From the NCBI RefSeq assembly GCF_032854445.1, contig NC_088295.1, positions 47,915,385-47,979,384 on the forward strand: a stretch of 64,000 bases of DNA, written 5' to 3'. Shown one piece after another: positions 1 through 10,800 of this stretch (position 1 is the stretch's first letter; the number at the start of each line of letters is the position of its first letter). Below the pieces are notes generated by a model. The model was not told the DNA's origin and ran no database searches. It saw only the letters and a list, made by a program, of their open reading frames with translations. The translations under genes were made by a program, and so were the position numbers. The stretch is from Liolophura sinensis (taxonomy: Eukaryota > Mollusca > Polyplacophora > Chitonida > Chitonidae).

Positions 1-410
1 CCCATTGGCAGTTGCATCATTTTGAGGATATGCTAATATAGTGCAGGTGTTATTGGAGAATGCGTAAGCAGAGAACAGAATCTCCTTGGATGGCATGTCC
101 CCATTGGCAGTTGCATCATTTTGGGGAATGCTGATATAGTGCAGGTGTTAATGCAGAATGGGTCAGCACAAAACAGAATCTCCTCAGAGAGCAAGTGACA
201 GTGTGGGGTTACATCATTTTGAGGATATGCTGATATAGTGCCGGTGTTATTAGATAATGGGTAAGCACAAAACAGAATCTCCTCAGATGGCATGTGACAG
301 TTGGAGGTTATATCATTTTGGGGCTATGCTTATATGGCACAGATGTTACTGGAAAATGAGTAAACATAGAACAGAATCTCCTCTGATGGTGCGTAACTGT
401 TGATATTATT
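1..410. repeat. Tandem repeat, about 98-99 bp unit, four copies
   Basis: Four head-to-tail copies are visible. The anchor GCATCATTTT and its variants recur at 14, 113, 211 and 310, giving periods of 99, 98 and 99 bases. A degenerate fifth start may lie near 405. Each copy also carries an ACAGAATCTCCT block. The copies differ by scattered substitutions, so the array is not very recent. It touches the left edge and may extend outside the window. It lies upstream of the first ankyrin-gene exon seen, probably in an intron or flank. Confidence 0.9.
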
Positions 411-1063
411 TGAGAATGGAGAATCATAACAAACTTGATGACTAAAGAGTGTACCACCATGTTTTTAAAAAGGACGTCTATAGATACAGGAAGGAAGAGA
501 TTCATGCAAAAATTTGATGCTGTACTAAGTATTTGTCAAAAATGGTATAGATCTTACGAGGTCATATTTGGTCACATCTTTTTTTTTTTTTTTTCAATAT
601 AACATAGCAAGGTCTATTGTGTAAAATTAGGAACCAGTGTAAGAAACGTTTACTCAATATTGAAATGCTGAATGCGCATGCATAGCATTGAAAAGTTATG
701 AAAACTTTAAAGGACAAATGAAATCATTTGTATTTTTCATAATTGTTTGACATTCAGTTTAGTGTGTTTTTCCCATATGGTGATATTGGTACATAATTTT
801 TCAATTTTGGTGCAATGTAGAATAGATGATCATTCCTGGCCAACACAACTCTGATCAACAGATGATTGTGTGCGATTGTCTCAAAAGTAGGCAGCATCTA
901 TTTGAAATTGCTTAAACAGATGGTTCTCTATTACATTGCTGACTGACATAACCTACCTTTTTGTGGTCATGCCTAAGTTTCAACATATTGTTTTTATGTG
1001 TTTATTTTTATTTATCACAAAATTTCAGGACTAATGCCAATGTATTTTTTATGTTTATTTCAG
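411..1063. other. Unassigned AT-rich DNA, probably intron of the ankyrin-repeat gene
   Basis: No exon or repeat could be recognised here apart from a poly-T run near 578-595. The exon starting at 1064 begins inside a codon, so at least one coding exon must lie upstream. I could not find it here, and it is probably outside the window. Confidence 0.4.
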
Positions 1064-1198
1064 TGCTAACGTAAACATTTGTAACAAGGGCACGTTGTGG
1101 ACAGCCTTACATTGTGCCGCTTTCCAGGGTCATGGAAAGGTGCTGATGAAGTTGATGGAATACAGGCCTGATGTGAAGACTAAGGACAGCCAGGGAAG
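1064..1198 (+). CDS. Ankyrin-repeat protein, internal exon carrying an ankyrin repeat
   Basis: The exon follows a TTTATTTCAG acceptor and ends AG|GTCTGT. It enters with one base of a split codon and leaves with two (AG, completed as Arg in the next exon). The product reads ANVNICNKGTLWTALHCAAF and continues through a GHGKVLMKLMEYRPDV segment to KDSQGR. TALHCAA followed by GH and a hydrophobic helix is the classic ankyrin core, a protein-interaction fold of two helices and a hairpin loop. The family is certain. The particular gene is not recognised, and its 5' exons are outside the window. Confidence 0.85.
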
Positions 1199-1777
1199 GT
1201 CTGTTGTGTAATACGTATGTTTTTAGAAAGTGGAGACAATGGGATGATCTCCCTTTGTGACATGACAATGTCACTCTCAAGAATTAAAGAGCTAATTTTA
1301 AACATGGGATAGTGTATGGAATATAGAAAATTAATTAAACAGGATTAGATTAAGCTTTTGAAATGTGCTCCTTGATGGGCTTTGGTGTTAAATAATAATG
1401 CGAAATAATGATATTCTTCCAGAAAATTGTCAAGACACAAATACAGCCATGGTAGCTTTAACTTGGTGGTATTAAGTAACATCATTTTACACTCATAGGT
1501 CATCCTGTTGTGGTAATGATGTAACTCCAGAAGTGCATATTTATTTACAGACGAATAGATTACTTTAGCACCACGTTCAGTTTGAAGGATTTGAACATCC
1601 TAATTTTTTGTGCTTTTTCACCCGTACTTTTAGATGATGACAATAAATGTAGTGGTCACCTGTTGTGAGTTGTAGAGCGCAGAAGTAACTTTTGTTTTAA
1701 GTTTTGATTCTGTTTTAATTTTTTAATTTGTTTGAATTTTTAATTGGTTTTATTTTTTAAGTTGTTTATTTCTAAAG

Positions 1778-1830
1778 GACTGCAGTTGATTTTGCTTCAG
1801 CGCTGGATTCAATATGGCCAATATTTGCAG
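1778..1830 (+). CDS. Ankyrin-repeat protein, exon starting the next ankyrin unit
   Basis: The acceptor is TTTCTAAAG and the donor is GCAG|GTATTG. The first base completes the Arg codon left open at 1198. The product then reads TAVDFASALDSIWPIFA. TAVDFA matches the T-P/A-x-D-x-A start of an ankyrin helix, so this continues the repeat after KDSQGR. The exon leaves one base of a split codon, which joins in frame to 2888. Frame matching across both junctions is the main support, because the exon is only 53 bases. Confidence 0.75.
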
Positions 1831-2228
1831 GTATTGTAAATTTTTTACCGGCCCATTTCTGTAGATATTAATAGTATTATGAAGATAATTTCACAAATGG
1901 TATGTTAATGGTATAGAAATTGATACTTGTAATTATATTTGTGATATTTATTAAAAACTTTTATTCGTAAAGCAAGATGGAATGAGCATGCTGGGATAGT
2001 TAAGTAGGAGATTAAAAGTAAGCACAATATGATGTTTCCGAAAGGAGATTTCAGCTAGTACATGGCCTGCAAGAGGAGCTAAGTGAAAAAATCATTGGAA
2101 GTTTGATATTGGCTGTACTAAAAATTGATTTAGGACAAAGAACAAAGAAATTGTATTTTTGAATAGTCATCATTAATCAGTTGCCTGTTCATTAAAGACT
2201 TAAAAGCATTAGTCCACATTGATCTGTA

Positions 2229-2621
2229 GGTGACAAGAATGAGTGTAAAAACAAAATCTTCGGCGGTTTCTGTAAAATTTTCCTGATGCGACATAGTAAT
2301 ATTCCTGATGTGACGATAAATCAAACTAATATGGCATCGTGCAAGACAGTTACCCTGGGATGATGTCATGTGTGCTTGAAAATACGATGTCATTTGTTGC
2401 TGTAAGTCATTGATGAAGGACTTCAAGTGTTCTTGCATGACATCACACCAGGCAAAATTGGAAAACTTTTGTTTGCGTATTATCCTCCCGAACCAACAAC
2501 AATGGCTTTAATACAGTGTGTTTCTTCTATAATTTAAGACAGCAATTCCGAATATTAGGATCGTTATCATTCAACCTTACCTGGCAGAAATACATGTCTT
2601 AACACTGAAGTAGCTCTTTAA
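2229..2621 (+). repeat. Interspersed repeat R1, uninterrupted copy
   Basis: About 390 bases match 62161-62772 in the same orientation. Shared blocks include CAAAATCTTCGG, TAATATTCCTGATGTGAC, CACACCAGGCAAAATTGG, ACAACAATGGCTTTAATACA and GCTCTTTAA. It has no reading frame or clear terminal repeats that I can see. It lies in the intron between the exons ending at 1830 and starting at 2888. This copy shows the unbroken target sequence for the SINE fragment in the second copy. Confidence 0.85.
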
Positions 2622-2887
2622 ATGGTAATGTTTTTTCCATGTCCCTCTTCAGTTGTCTCCCCTTAGTGCGCCTTGTCTTATGGAGTGATCTCCCCCTGCG
2701 TGCCCTTTTGCAAGCTTCAAGCGAAAACTGTCAACTTGAAACAACTTATTACAAGTTCTTAATTCTTTTAACTGAGGTATCCATGTATTGTTAAATACCA
2801 AGCAAAATGTTTTTTAGTCAGTAACATTTCAGTTCAAGATTTTTTCAGCTGGTTGACTATTAATTCTCTTATGATTTCACATTTCAG

Positions 2888-2946
2888 CCGCAGGATGCAC
2901 ACGGACGTCAAAAGCAGAACTGATACGCCTGGACATTGTTAAAAAG
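2888..2946 (+). CDS. Ankyrin-repeat protein, short exon after the repeat
   Basis: The acceptor is CACATTTCAG and the donor is AAAAAG|GTAGTA. G from the previous exon plus CC makes Ala, and the product continues AGCTRTSKAELIRLDIVKK with no stop. It leaves in phase 0, matching the next exon. The segment looks like a charged helix after the ankyrin unit. No catalytic motif is seen. Confidence 0.7.
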
Positions 2947-3324
2947 GTAGTAGATACAATATGATTAAGAAAAATTATTAATAAATTATGTCAGCATATG
3001 GGATTCAGGCCTAAGTTGCAGTATTACTGAAGTAAAAGTTGTACTAAAGCCATCATAACTGTTACTGGAGCATACCTGTACACTTGTTTCTGGAAGAGTA
3101 TTCAAGGTAATGATTATTATTTACCAACAAACTTGACTTTCTAAAGTAATATATCAGATGTTGTAATTATATAATTTTTGTTTTACAGACCAATTCACTT
3201 GATTGGTTCTAAATGAATACCTAACTTAATATATACTTCTTCTGTATTACAAAAGACACAGTCAAGTAATTTTTGCTGTGGTATGGTTTAGTACTTTTGT
3301 TTTACGTACACTTACAAATTGGAA

Positions 3325-3606
3325 GAGGGCCTTCATGGCCTAATTAATGGTTAGTGTGCTAATGCAGCATGGTGTCCCAAGGACAAAGAGCCTCTCACCA
3401 ATGCTATGGCTATGAGCTTAAGTCTTGCTCAAGCTGGCTTCATCTCTGGTCGTATGTGGAAAGGTCTGTCAGCATCCTGGTCTGTGGATTTTCATGGGTT
3501 TCCCAAGGGCTCTGTCCGGTTTCCTCCTTCTGCAATACTGCTTCGTCATTTAAGTGAAATATTCTTCAGTACAGCGTAAAAACCCTAATTAAATAAATAA
3601 ATAAAT
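3325..3606 (+). mobile_element. SINE family A, near full length but divergent
   Basis: The 5' tRNA-like head begins GAGGGCCTTCATGGCC and includes a GAGCCTCTCACCAATGC block. A middle portion has GGTTTCC blocks, and the 3' tail reads GTGAAATATTCTTCAGTAC and ends (AATA)n. It lies in an intron of the ankyrin-repeat gene and ends 40 bases before the exon at 3646. Confidence 0.9.
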
Positions 3607-3645
3607 GGAAAACAAAAGTGAATTTTTTTTTTTTTTTTGGAACAG

Positions 3646-3777
3646 GTGACTACCGATCCCTGTGCTGGTATGCCAGCAGCATCAAGATCTGATGTGGCCC
3701 ATTTTTCCAGACCAGGCTCAGCGTATGTGTTCAAAACTCCCCAGTTCAGGGGTTTGGAAAAGTGGGACCAAAACATG
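3646..3777 (+). CDS. Ankyrin-repeat protein, C-terminal region exon
   Basis: A T-tract at about 3623-3638 and GGAACAG form the acceptor; the donor is ACATG|GTAGGT. The 132 bases are in phase 0 at both ends and encode 44 residues. These start VTTDPCAGMPAASRSDVAHF and include SRPGSAYVFKTPQFRGLEKW. Pro, Gly and aromatic residues suggest an extended conserved tail, not another ankyrin unit. I do not recognise the family of this tail. A SINE ends only 40 bases upstream of the exon. Confidence 0.75.
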
Positions 3778-4044
3778 GTAGGTGATTATGTGCTTGTGCT
3801 CAGATGTTTTAAGCCCTGGCTGCCTGCAACTGTCTGCAACTTGGCAAGTTAGGTTGGGCGTTTAAATCCAGTTTTAGCTGGTTCAACTGAAGCAATAAAT
3901 CAAGAGGTCTGTATCGCAAAGAGTGGTGGTTTACTTGGGGCCTGGTATTCCTCTATTTATAAAAGTGAAAGAACTATTTAGCTCAGTGGTAATACCAGTC
4001 CAAAAAATGAAATTAATGTGCTTGTGAATTTTATAGTTACCGAA

Positions 4045-4530
4045 CCTTCTCAATAACTTCAGATGCATTTTCAGAAAATGTATACCACAATGTCTTGAGA
4101 GGGCTGTTACTGTATCTTATGTCGTACACTGTCTGTGGGGAGTAGTTGGTTTCCGTTTGTGAGGCTCACTGATGGAGGCATAGAGACAGCTCTCTATGCC
4201 TCCATCAGTGAGCCTCACAAGCTTGGCAAGACTGGGAGAGACGAGACAGACTGCCGGGTTTTCAAAGGTTCACTTTTTGTGCTATTGAACGGTTGTAAGA
4301 GGCAGGGATGGACTGAGTGTTGCAATTAAACAAGCGTGTCTACTGAAAGTTGCCATGTATAAGCTGTTGGGAAAGGTTGGCTTTATACATCTAGGCCCGG
4401 TCAGGACTGTACTCCAACTGGCGTGCTGATACCACCCGCTGTGAACGTCTCGAGGGAGACTCCTCTGATCTACCCGCTTACTCTCAGTGTGTCTCAATTA
4501 GCGAGTGTCTGTAATTATTGTGACGGTACT
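4045..4530 (+). repeat. Interspersed repeat R2, copy with internal hairpin
   Basis: It matches 51470-51702 (first half) and 53335-53477 (second half) in the same orientation. Shared blocks include TCTCAATAA-TTCAGA, GAAAATG-ATACCA, GGGAGTAGT, AGCTTGGCAAGAC and GTGTCT-TAATTATTG. It lies in the last intron of the ankyrin-repeat gene. Unlike the other copy it contains a long hairpin at 4157-4220. Its class is unknown. Confidence 0.75.
4157..4220. repeat. Perfect inverted repeat, 30-bp arms, 4-bp loop
   Basis: Arm 4157-4186 is the exact reverse complement of 4191-4220, with loop CAGC at 4187-4190. The arms include GTGAGGCTCACTGATGGAGG on the left. The related copy near 51,620-51,650 has only the right-arm-like CAGTGAGGCTCACCAGCTTGG, without the left arm. 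Confidence 0.95.
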
Positions 4531-4730
4531 GTATCACCAAAATAAAAAAAGCTGATTGTGTTTTAAGAGACATGTATTTGTTGAGGTCATTTGAGTGCTC
4601 TTAGCATTCCTGAATGTTTTCTTGTATTACATGTATTTATAGGGAACTTTTACCTTTCTTAACTGGTTTCTGATGAGCAACATGACATGACCAGCCTTGA
4701 TTAATTTCATCATGTTTCTGTTTCATCTAG

Positions 4731-4829
4731 GAAATTGCCTCAGCTACAGGTGATGTCCTAGCAGGTACTACAGATGACTTTCACAATTCCAGAACAAGAC
4801 ACCCCCACCTGTCTATATGGAACCGGTGA
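4731..4829 (+). CDS. Ankyrin-repeat protein, last coding exon with stop
   Basis: The exon follows the acceptor GTTTCATCTAG and joins 3777 in phase 0. It encodes 32 residues, starting EIASATGDVLAGTTDDFHNS and ending SIWNR, then TGA at 4827-4829. This gives the protein a short C-terminal tail of about 90 residues after the ankyrin part. The sequence after the stop shows no reading frame and is taken as 3' UTR. Confidence 0.75.
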   Translation, partial: EIASATGDVLAGTTDDFHNSRTRHPHLSIWNR

Positions 4830-7475
4830 CAGGCCTCGACCAAGTCTACCTACTCTTAATTTATTTATAAACAAGTTCAACCACAGACATAGTGCATGAG
4901 TTGGTACATTAGCGACATGCTATCTGATCTGGACAGGTTATTTTATCATTTCTGCGCCTTTAATTGAGTCATACATTTTTGTACCTCTAAAAATGGTGTG
5001 AATTATGTTCTCAAATGCATCTAAAGCTGTACTTTACTGGTTGAATTTGTCTAAAAGTGATTGATCTAAACTGATTTTTCAGAAGTGTATACATATTTAT
5101 GCCAGGTGTTAAGTTACCAAAATATGCATGTGCTTATAATTATTATTATGAATTCAACATTAAGTTTAAAATCTGATACAATCTTTAAAATGCTTTTGCA
5201 CCTCTGATCCCAGGTTCATGTATCTTTGTAAGTTCTGAAGATTTTAGCATGAAAGCTTCCCTGGTATGAGTACAAGAAATATTGGCAATTAGATAGCGCA
5301 TACACATTTGGACACTTAAGACCACAGCAGATTTGGTGTTGTTTATTGGGTCCCTTGTGTTCATGATAATGGCCAAAATCTATTGTTTTATAAATGGTCA
5401 AAAAAAAAATATCACCTTTGTGATTTTCATAAGGTGATGATGAAGATTATAACATTGAATCTCTTGTGTTAATAATATGTAAAGTTCCCTGATTTTTACG
5501 ATGCAAAGATCTCTGATCTCACTGGTGTTGATAATACCTACCCATGACTGTTCATCATTTTAGGATCACGTGCAGTGTGTTTTTATGATTCTTGCCATAG
5601 ATGGATCATAGGGTTTGAATCAAGTACATGTAGTTTAAAATATGTTATTTAATGTTCATGATAACATTGGTAGCCTCTTGTGTTCATATAGAACCATATA
5701 TGGTGTGTTGTTTTCATGATTCTCCCATATTAAAATATATCAGATGTTTGCGTGATGTTATAATCGATCTGCATATATTAATGACGGTAGGGTATGAAAA
5801 AAGATGATACTTACATACATGGTAATAGTTACAACGTAAATAGTTCTGTCGGCCCTTGCAAAAAAGCTACATGTAGTCATACGTTTTCCACGAGGGTCTT
5901 CTGCTCATGAGCCAAACCACTTATTGCCACAATTCAGATTTAAATGATGGTCTTATAAATTAGTCCATGTGTGATTACTTGTAAATAGAATTCAGCTGAA
6001 CTGAGTGAAAATAATATAGATTTGCACCATTTCAGAATACAATGTACTGTGAGATTGTTACATTTGTATACTGGAAAAAAGCCAGTGGAATGCAGCATAG
6101 TTTTCTTTATATTACTAAAGAAAGTGAAGGACTATCAAACTATGAAATGAGATGTAGTTCAATTCTATTTTCCAGACTTTGTGGATTCACCCATGCATTA
6201 TTTGTAGAGCCTTAAGTGACAATAAATGATAATGTAAGCTTTAAATTTGTTAGACTTCTTGTCTTCCATCATTATATCATATGTGGTCATTTGTTTGCTA
6301 CCCAGGGTTCCCCAGTTTCCTGCACTGATGAAACTGATTACCATTGTGTATGTGAAAAATTCAATATGAAAATAAAGTGAAACAAGTATGAAGTATGCTA
6401 ATTAAAGAAGTACACATAACACCAACGTTGAGCTGGCTCAGTGTAAATTGAATATGCGAAAAAAAAATTACCTTTAGATTTACACTAGTCATGTAACACT
6501 CTTCTTTTACAAATAAATTTACCAATTAGCCACTGCTTTTGAAATACAAATGTTAACATATTAATATTGTTGAGATTTTGATATTCAAATTTTAATCATT
6601 GTTTGGTTAATTCTTGATATGTGTAGTTGATAATGAAGTAATTGTAAATAATGAGAGTTGATGCAGCTATGATGAATGTGAATAATTTTAAATTAAATAG
6701 TCATTTATGTAAGATATGAATTTAAGTATTAACCAGCTACGTTCATATACATTTTTTCTCAGGTTTCACAGTGTTTATACATGAGGTGAGAAAATTATGG
6801 GATGGAGGGAAATTACTCTGTGTCTGCAAACTGCTTTTAAAAAAACATCTATATTAGAAAGAAAATTTGTTTATTGCACAGACTGCAACAAAAGTTGTGT
6901 GTTATTATATGAAAAGGTTGAGGAGATCATAGGGTAGCCAGTGATGATGTTGTAATGGTTGTATGTATTGCATGTATATAAATTCATTATGTGTACAATA
7001 CAAATTATTTCTCAACCTTGTCCTACATTATGCATATAAAATATATTGCAAATGTAAAATAATAGCAAAATAACATACAGTTGTATATACAAGTATACAC
7101 CATGAGCGTGTTAATTGGTGATGTCTGGTATTCAAGAGGGGACTGAAAATTATTAAAATATATAAGTCATCATTAAATTAATGAATATGTGTTATATAAT
7201 GATCACGAAAAGATCACTATATCATTGCTAGTCGCCATGGTCACAATAGTATGTAGTAATAACCCCATCAGCTGGTGTCTCTGGAGCAATTTTAATTTAT
7301 GTGTAGTTTGTAGCTGTAATGTTGTTATTATGCTACACAGTGTATTATGTAAAGCCCATTTTCTTTTCTTTAATTTTAATTTTTAATTTTCATTTCTTAA
7401 ACTGATGAGACTACTGTTTCATGTATTATTCACATATATTTTGTCCTGTGATGTAATTTATTTTATTAAATAAAA
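4830..7475 (+). other. Probable 3' UTR and flank of the ankyrin-repeat gene
   Basis: AT-rich non-coding DNA follows the stop. Canonical AATAAA polyadenylation hexamers are seen at 6221-6226, 6371-6376, 6512-6517 and 7469-7474. The first would give a UTR of about 1.4 kb and the last about 2.6 kb. Sequence alone does not decide which is used. No splice-bounded coding block was found here. Confidence 0.4.
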
Positions 7476-7582
7476 TATTCAAGTTTCAAACATGATTTTT
7501 ATGGTTTATCTTTACTCTGTGTATGCATCTGGGGATTTGAAGACTCTCAATATCATATTTATTCAACTTATTTATTTACTGC

Positions 7583-7812
7583 AATTCTTCAACCTTTCCA
7601 CACGTTTTCAAGATGTTTATTTAAGCATATTCTGAAGGCATTTATATTTTGTGTGATCTGATAAAATTACAATTTTTGTGTCATTGAAATTAGAATTTTG
7701 TGCCCTGAAATTAGCCAATCCAACCAATTTAGTTTTGTGTCGAAAATAAACTTTAACGTATGTGAATTGGGCTGAAAGTTGTTCTTTCCTGTGCGAAAAG
7801 GTTGAGGAATTA
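7583..7812 (-). mobile_element. TIR-bounded short element M (MITE-like), copy 1
   Basis: It begins AATTCTTCAACCTTTCCACA and ends with the inverted version GCGAAAAGGTTGAGGAATTA. The interior (CTGATAAAATTACAATTTTT, TTAGCCAATCCAACCAA) matches four other copies in the window. It is about 230 bp with no coding capacity, as expected of a non-autonomous DNA transposon. Confidence 0.75.
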
Positions 7813-10800
7813 GGGAAATGGGTGTATTTTTTTATTATAAAAGCGGACTTCCTTGGCATGGCTGGGCTGGCCCTGATTGTGTATTGAGAAGAAAAGATAC
7901 ACTTGTTGGTTCAGATGCATTGTATGATGAAGATTATCTTAAAATTACTTGGAAATTAGAACTTTCCAATGTACTGCATTTGGAAAAAAAGATTCAAGGA
8001 GAAATGTAATCAGATTATTTTGCTAGAATTTCATTGTTTTACAGAGTGCAGTATTTTTCACGTATTCTCATTCTCTAAGGACAGTAGTTGTGCCTACTGC
8101 TAGTACTGGCCGCTTGGTAACACAGGGAGCTCTTCAGTGCGTGGAGGTAGGAAATGCTGGATAAATTATTTGCCTGTTAGATGCACTTGGCGATATTGAG
8201 GGAAACGATGTCACAGAAATTAATGTAAAAACGAGGACTGAGTGATTTCTGATGGCTGATCTTTTGTCACATTGGACATAGATAGTACAGGACTAAAACG
8301 TAAGTCAAATGTGCCTAGTGTCACCAACAGGAAATTTTGTAGCTGGCGTGCATGTGTAGGCAGTGTAGCATTAATAATATCATTTGCCATTACAAAACAT
8401 GTTTGGTTCACCGTGATTTTGATAGGGGTAACTCAGTGTATGTTCTTTGCATGCACTGAGATGAATAGCTTGTGCCAATAGGATTATTGCCGGCGCATTG
8501 TCATGAGAACAAAAATTCATCACCCAAAGGCGTATGGGTTTATTACAACACTGGTAGTAACAAGTGTTGTAGCAATAGTAACATGCTAAAGCGAAGAAGG
8601 TCCTAAATACATATTTATTGTATATAAGTAACAAAATGAAAAGCCTTATTGTCATACAAAAATTCAGTTTTGTGAATGAAAATGAGTCAACAAGCTAGCC
8701 AGACTCCATGGAGAGCCTGTAAGCCCAATCAGTCTTTCAAGGTTCTCGTCAATATTGCGAGACAGATTTGGGCTCTTGCAAACTACTGCAGCTAAAAGGT
8801 GCCAATGGTGCCATTGAGTTGACAGACAGATGTGCATTCAATCTAGCAATTACAGTAAAATAACGTCTTATCTACCTTAGTTAGGGGGAGCCTCCACCTG
8901 TCTCACAGATATCTGCATGAACTTGCGAGACCCCTGAAACACCGATTGAGCTTACTTAACTCCACTCAAATCTGTACTAATGGTATGTACTTAATCCCCA
9001 AATTACCACCTTCTCAAAAAGTGCTAAAGCTGTCACCGGCTAACACTCCACTACCAGTATTCCAATCTTTGAAACTTTTTAATATGTCAAACTGATGTCC
9101 ACAGTGTTTCATACTCGAACCTCTGGCAAGATGCGAACATTTCTTTCAGTCTGAATTGCTGTATGTTTTGTGTTGGTCTCTTTTTCTTCAAACATATGGG
9201 CACTCTGGTCATTGGATTTCGTTGTCAACAGTCTGTGTTAAAAATCAAGCTTGTACTTTGCTGAGGGTTCAGATTCAAAACATAGCACATGTTGGTTTGA
9301 CATGTTCAACTCAAATATTTCAAAGCCTGAATGACCAATAAAAGATGGTTTACCAATGCAGATTTTGTGGGATCTGTGCATACCAAGCATTAGGACAGAC
9401 TTCATTTGTAAAGGCAAGTGAAATTTAGCGGCTTGCTGCCCAGTGCTCTATATGTAGGCCCACTTTTGTATACCTAAAAGTTTTAATTAGCATTCAGGTG
9501 GTCAGAATGTTAGTTTGAGATTGCTTTGACATTAGGATTGATAACATAAATTTGTTCAGCCCAAGATGGCTCAAATTAAAAGGTCAAGCCAGAGCATGCT
9601 ACATTTAAAAATCTGAGGTGGTTGCCTTATGAGTGTATGTCTTCCCCGGAGTAAGTCTGAAGCTACATGTTCCTTACCTTTTAATCCTTACGATTTTTAA
9701 TACCAGATGCGCAAAGTTTATCTGTTTCTTTCTTAGGCTGTGTGGGCTTGAATTCAATATCAATTATATGTTAATTCCACAGATTTTGATGGTGTTTCCA
9801 GACTTTCTTTCTGGGTGTTCACAATTTATTTATAATATGCCTTATACATCAGGGCTATATCTATAGTCAATTCAATTCTGGAAAATGTTTGGGCTCCCAA
9901 ACTAAACTTCCTGTATTAAAACTAACAAGTAAATTAAACAAAAATATAATGGGTTGCCAATAAAATGTTAAGTTTGTATTCAAATTTCTTTCATTTACAT
10001 ACTTAAAAGCTCTTCGAAAGCATCATTTCGAGTCCCATTTATTAAACTTGTTTTTGCATAGTAACAGTGTCACCATTAAAGTTTGTTCTATGTATGGCTC
10101 TGTACATATATATGTATGTCATGATTGTGTTTTTTGAGTCACTTTTATATGTGAACAGTTCAAGTGGAAAGCAGATAAACATCATTAATTCCAAGACACT
10201 GTAGAATTCATGGAATTGTAACTCCATCAATCAGTTCACATTTACTGTCACAACATTGTGATAGTTAACTTTTTTACACCTACCATTGAGGTAAATACAA
10301 AATTTTTTGGTTTGATTATTTTGATTCAAGATGAAGAATTGTAATGCAGTTACCTGAAGTCTTCATTTGTCCCTTCCCCCCCTCCCCTTGTTTTGGTGAA
10401 AGCATAGCTGATTTTGACTTATATTTTACATTATACAGCTGCAGGTAAATGTATTTAAAGAATTGTGTGCTCTATGTTTTAACTTCTATTTATGTGTTGA
10501 TGTAATGAAACAAAGACAATGCATGATGCAGGGAAATGCTTCCTGGTTCATGTAATATGTCAGTAGTTGTTCAGTGGGGCCAAGGTGCACAGATTTATAT
10601 GTACAATCATGAGCATGTTTAAAGTAAAGCACACACGCATATCAGCTATAACCTAGTTCAAATTGCATTAACAGCATGCAAACCAGGAATCTGTACACAT
10701 CAGGTGCTGTGTGAAGATCAGGTGTGTTTCTAGAAATAGATACACTGCATATGTGCAGTTGCATGTGCCACTACAAAAATCTTCGTGTGAAGGTTTCATC

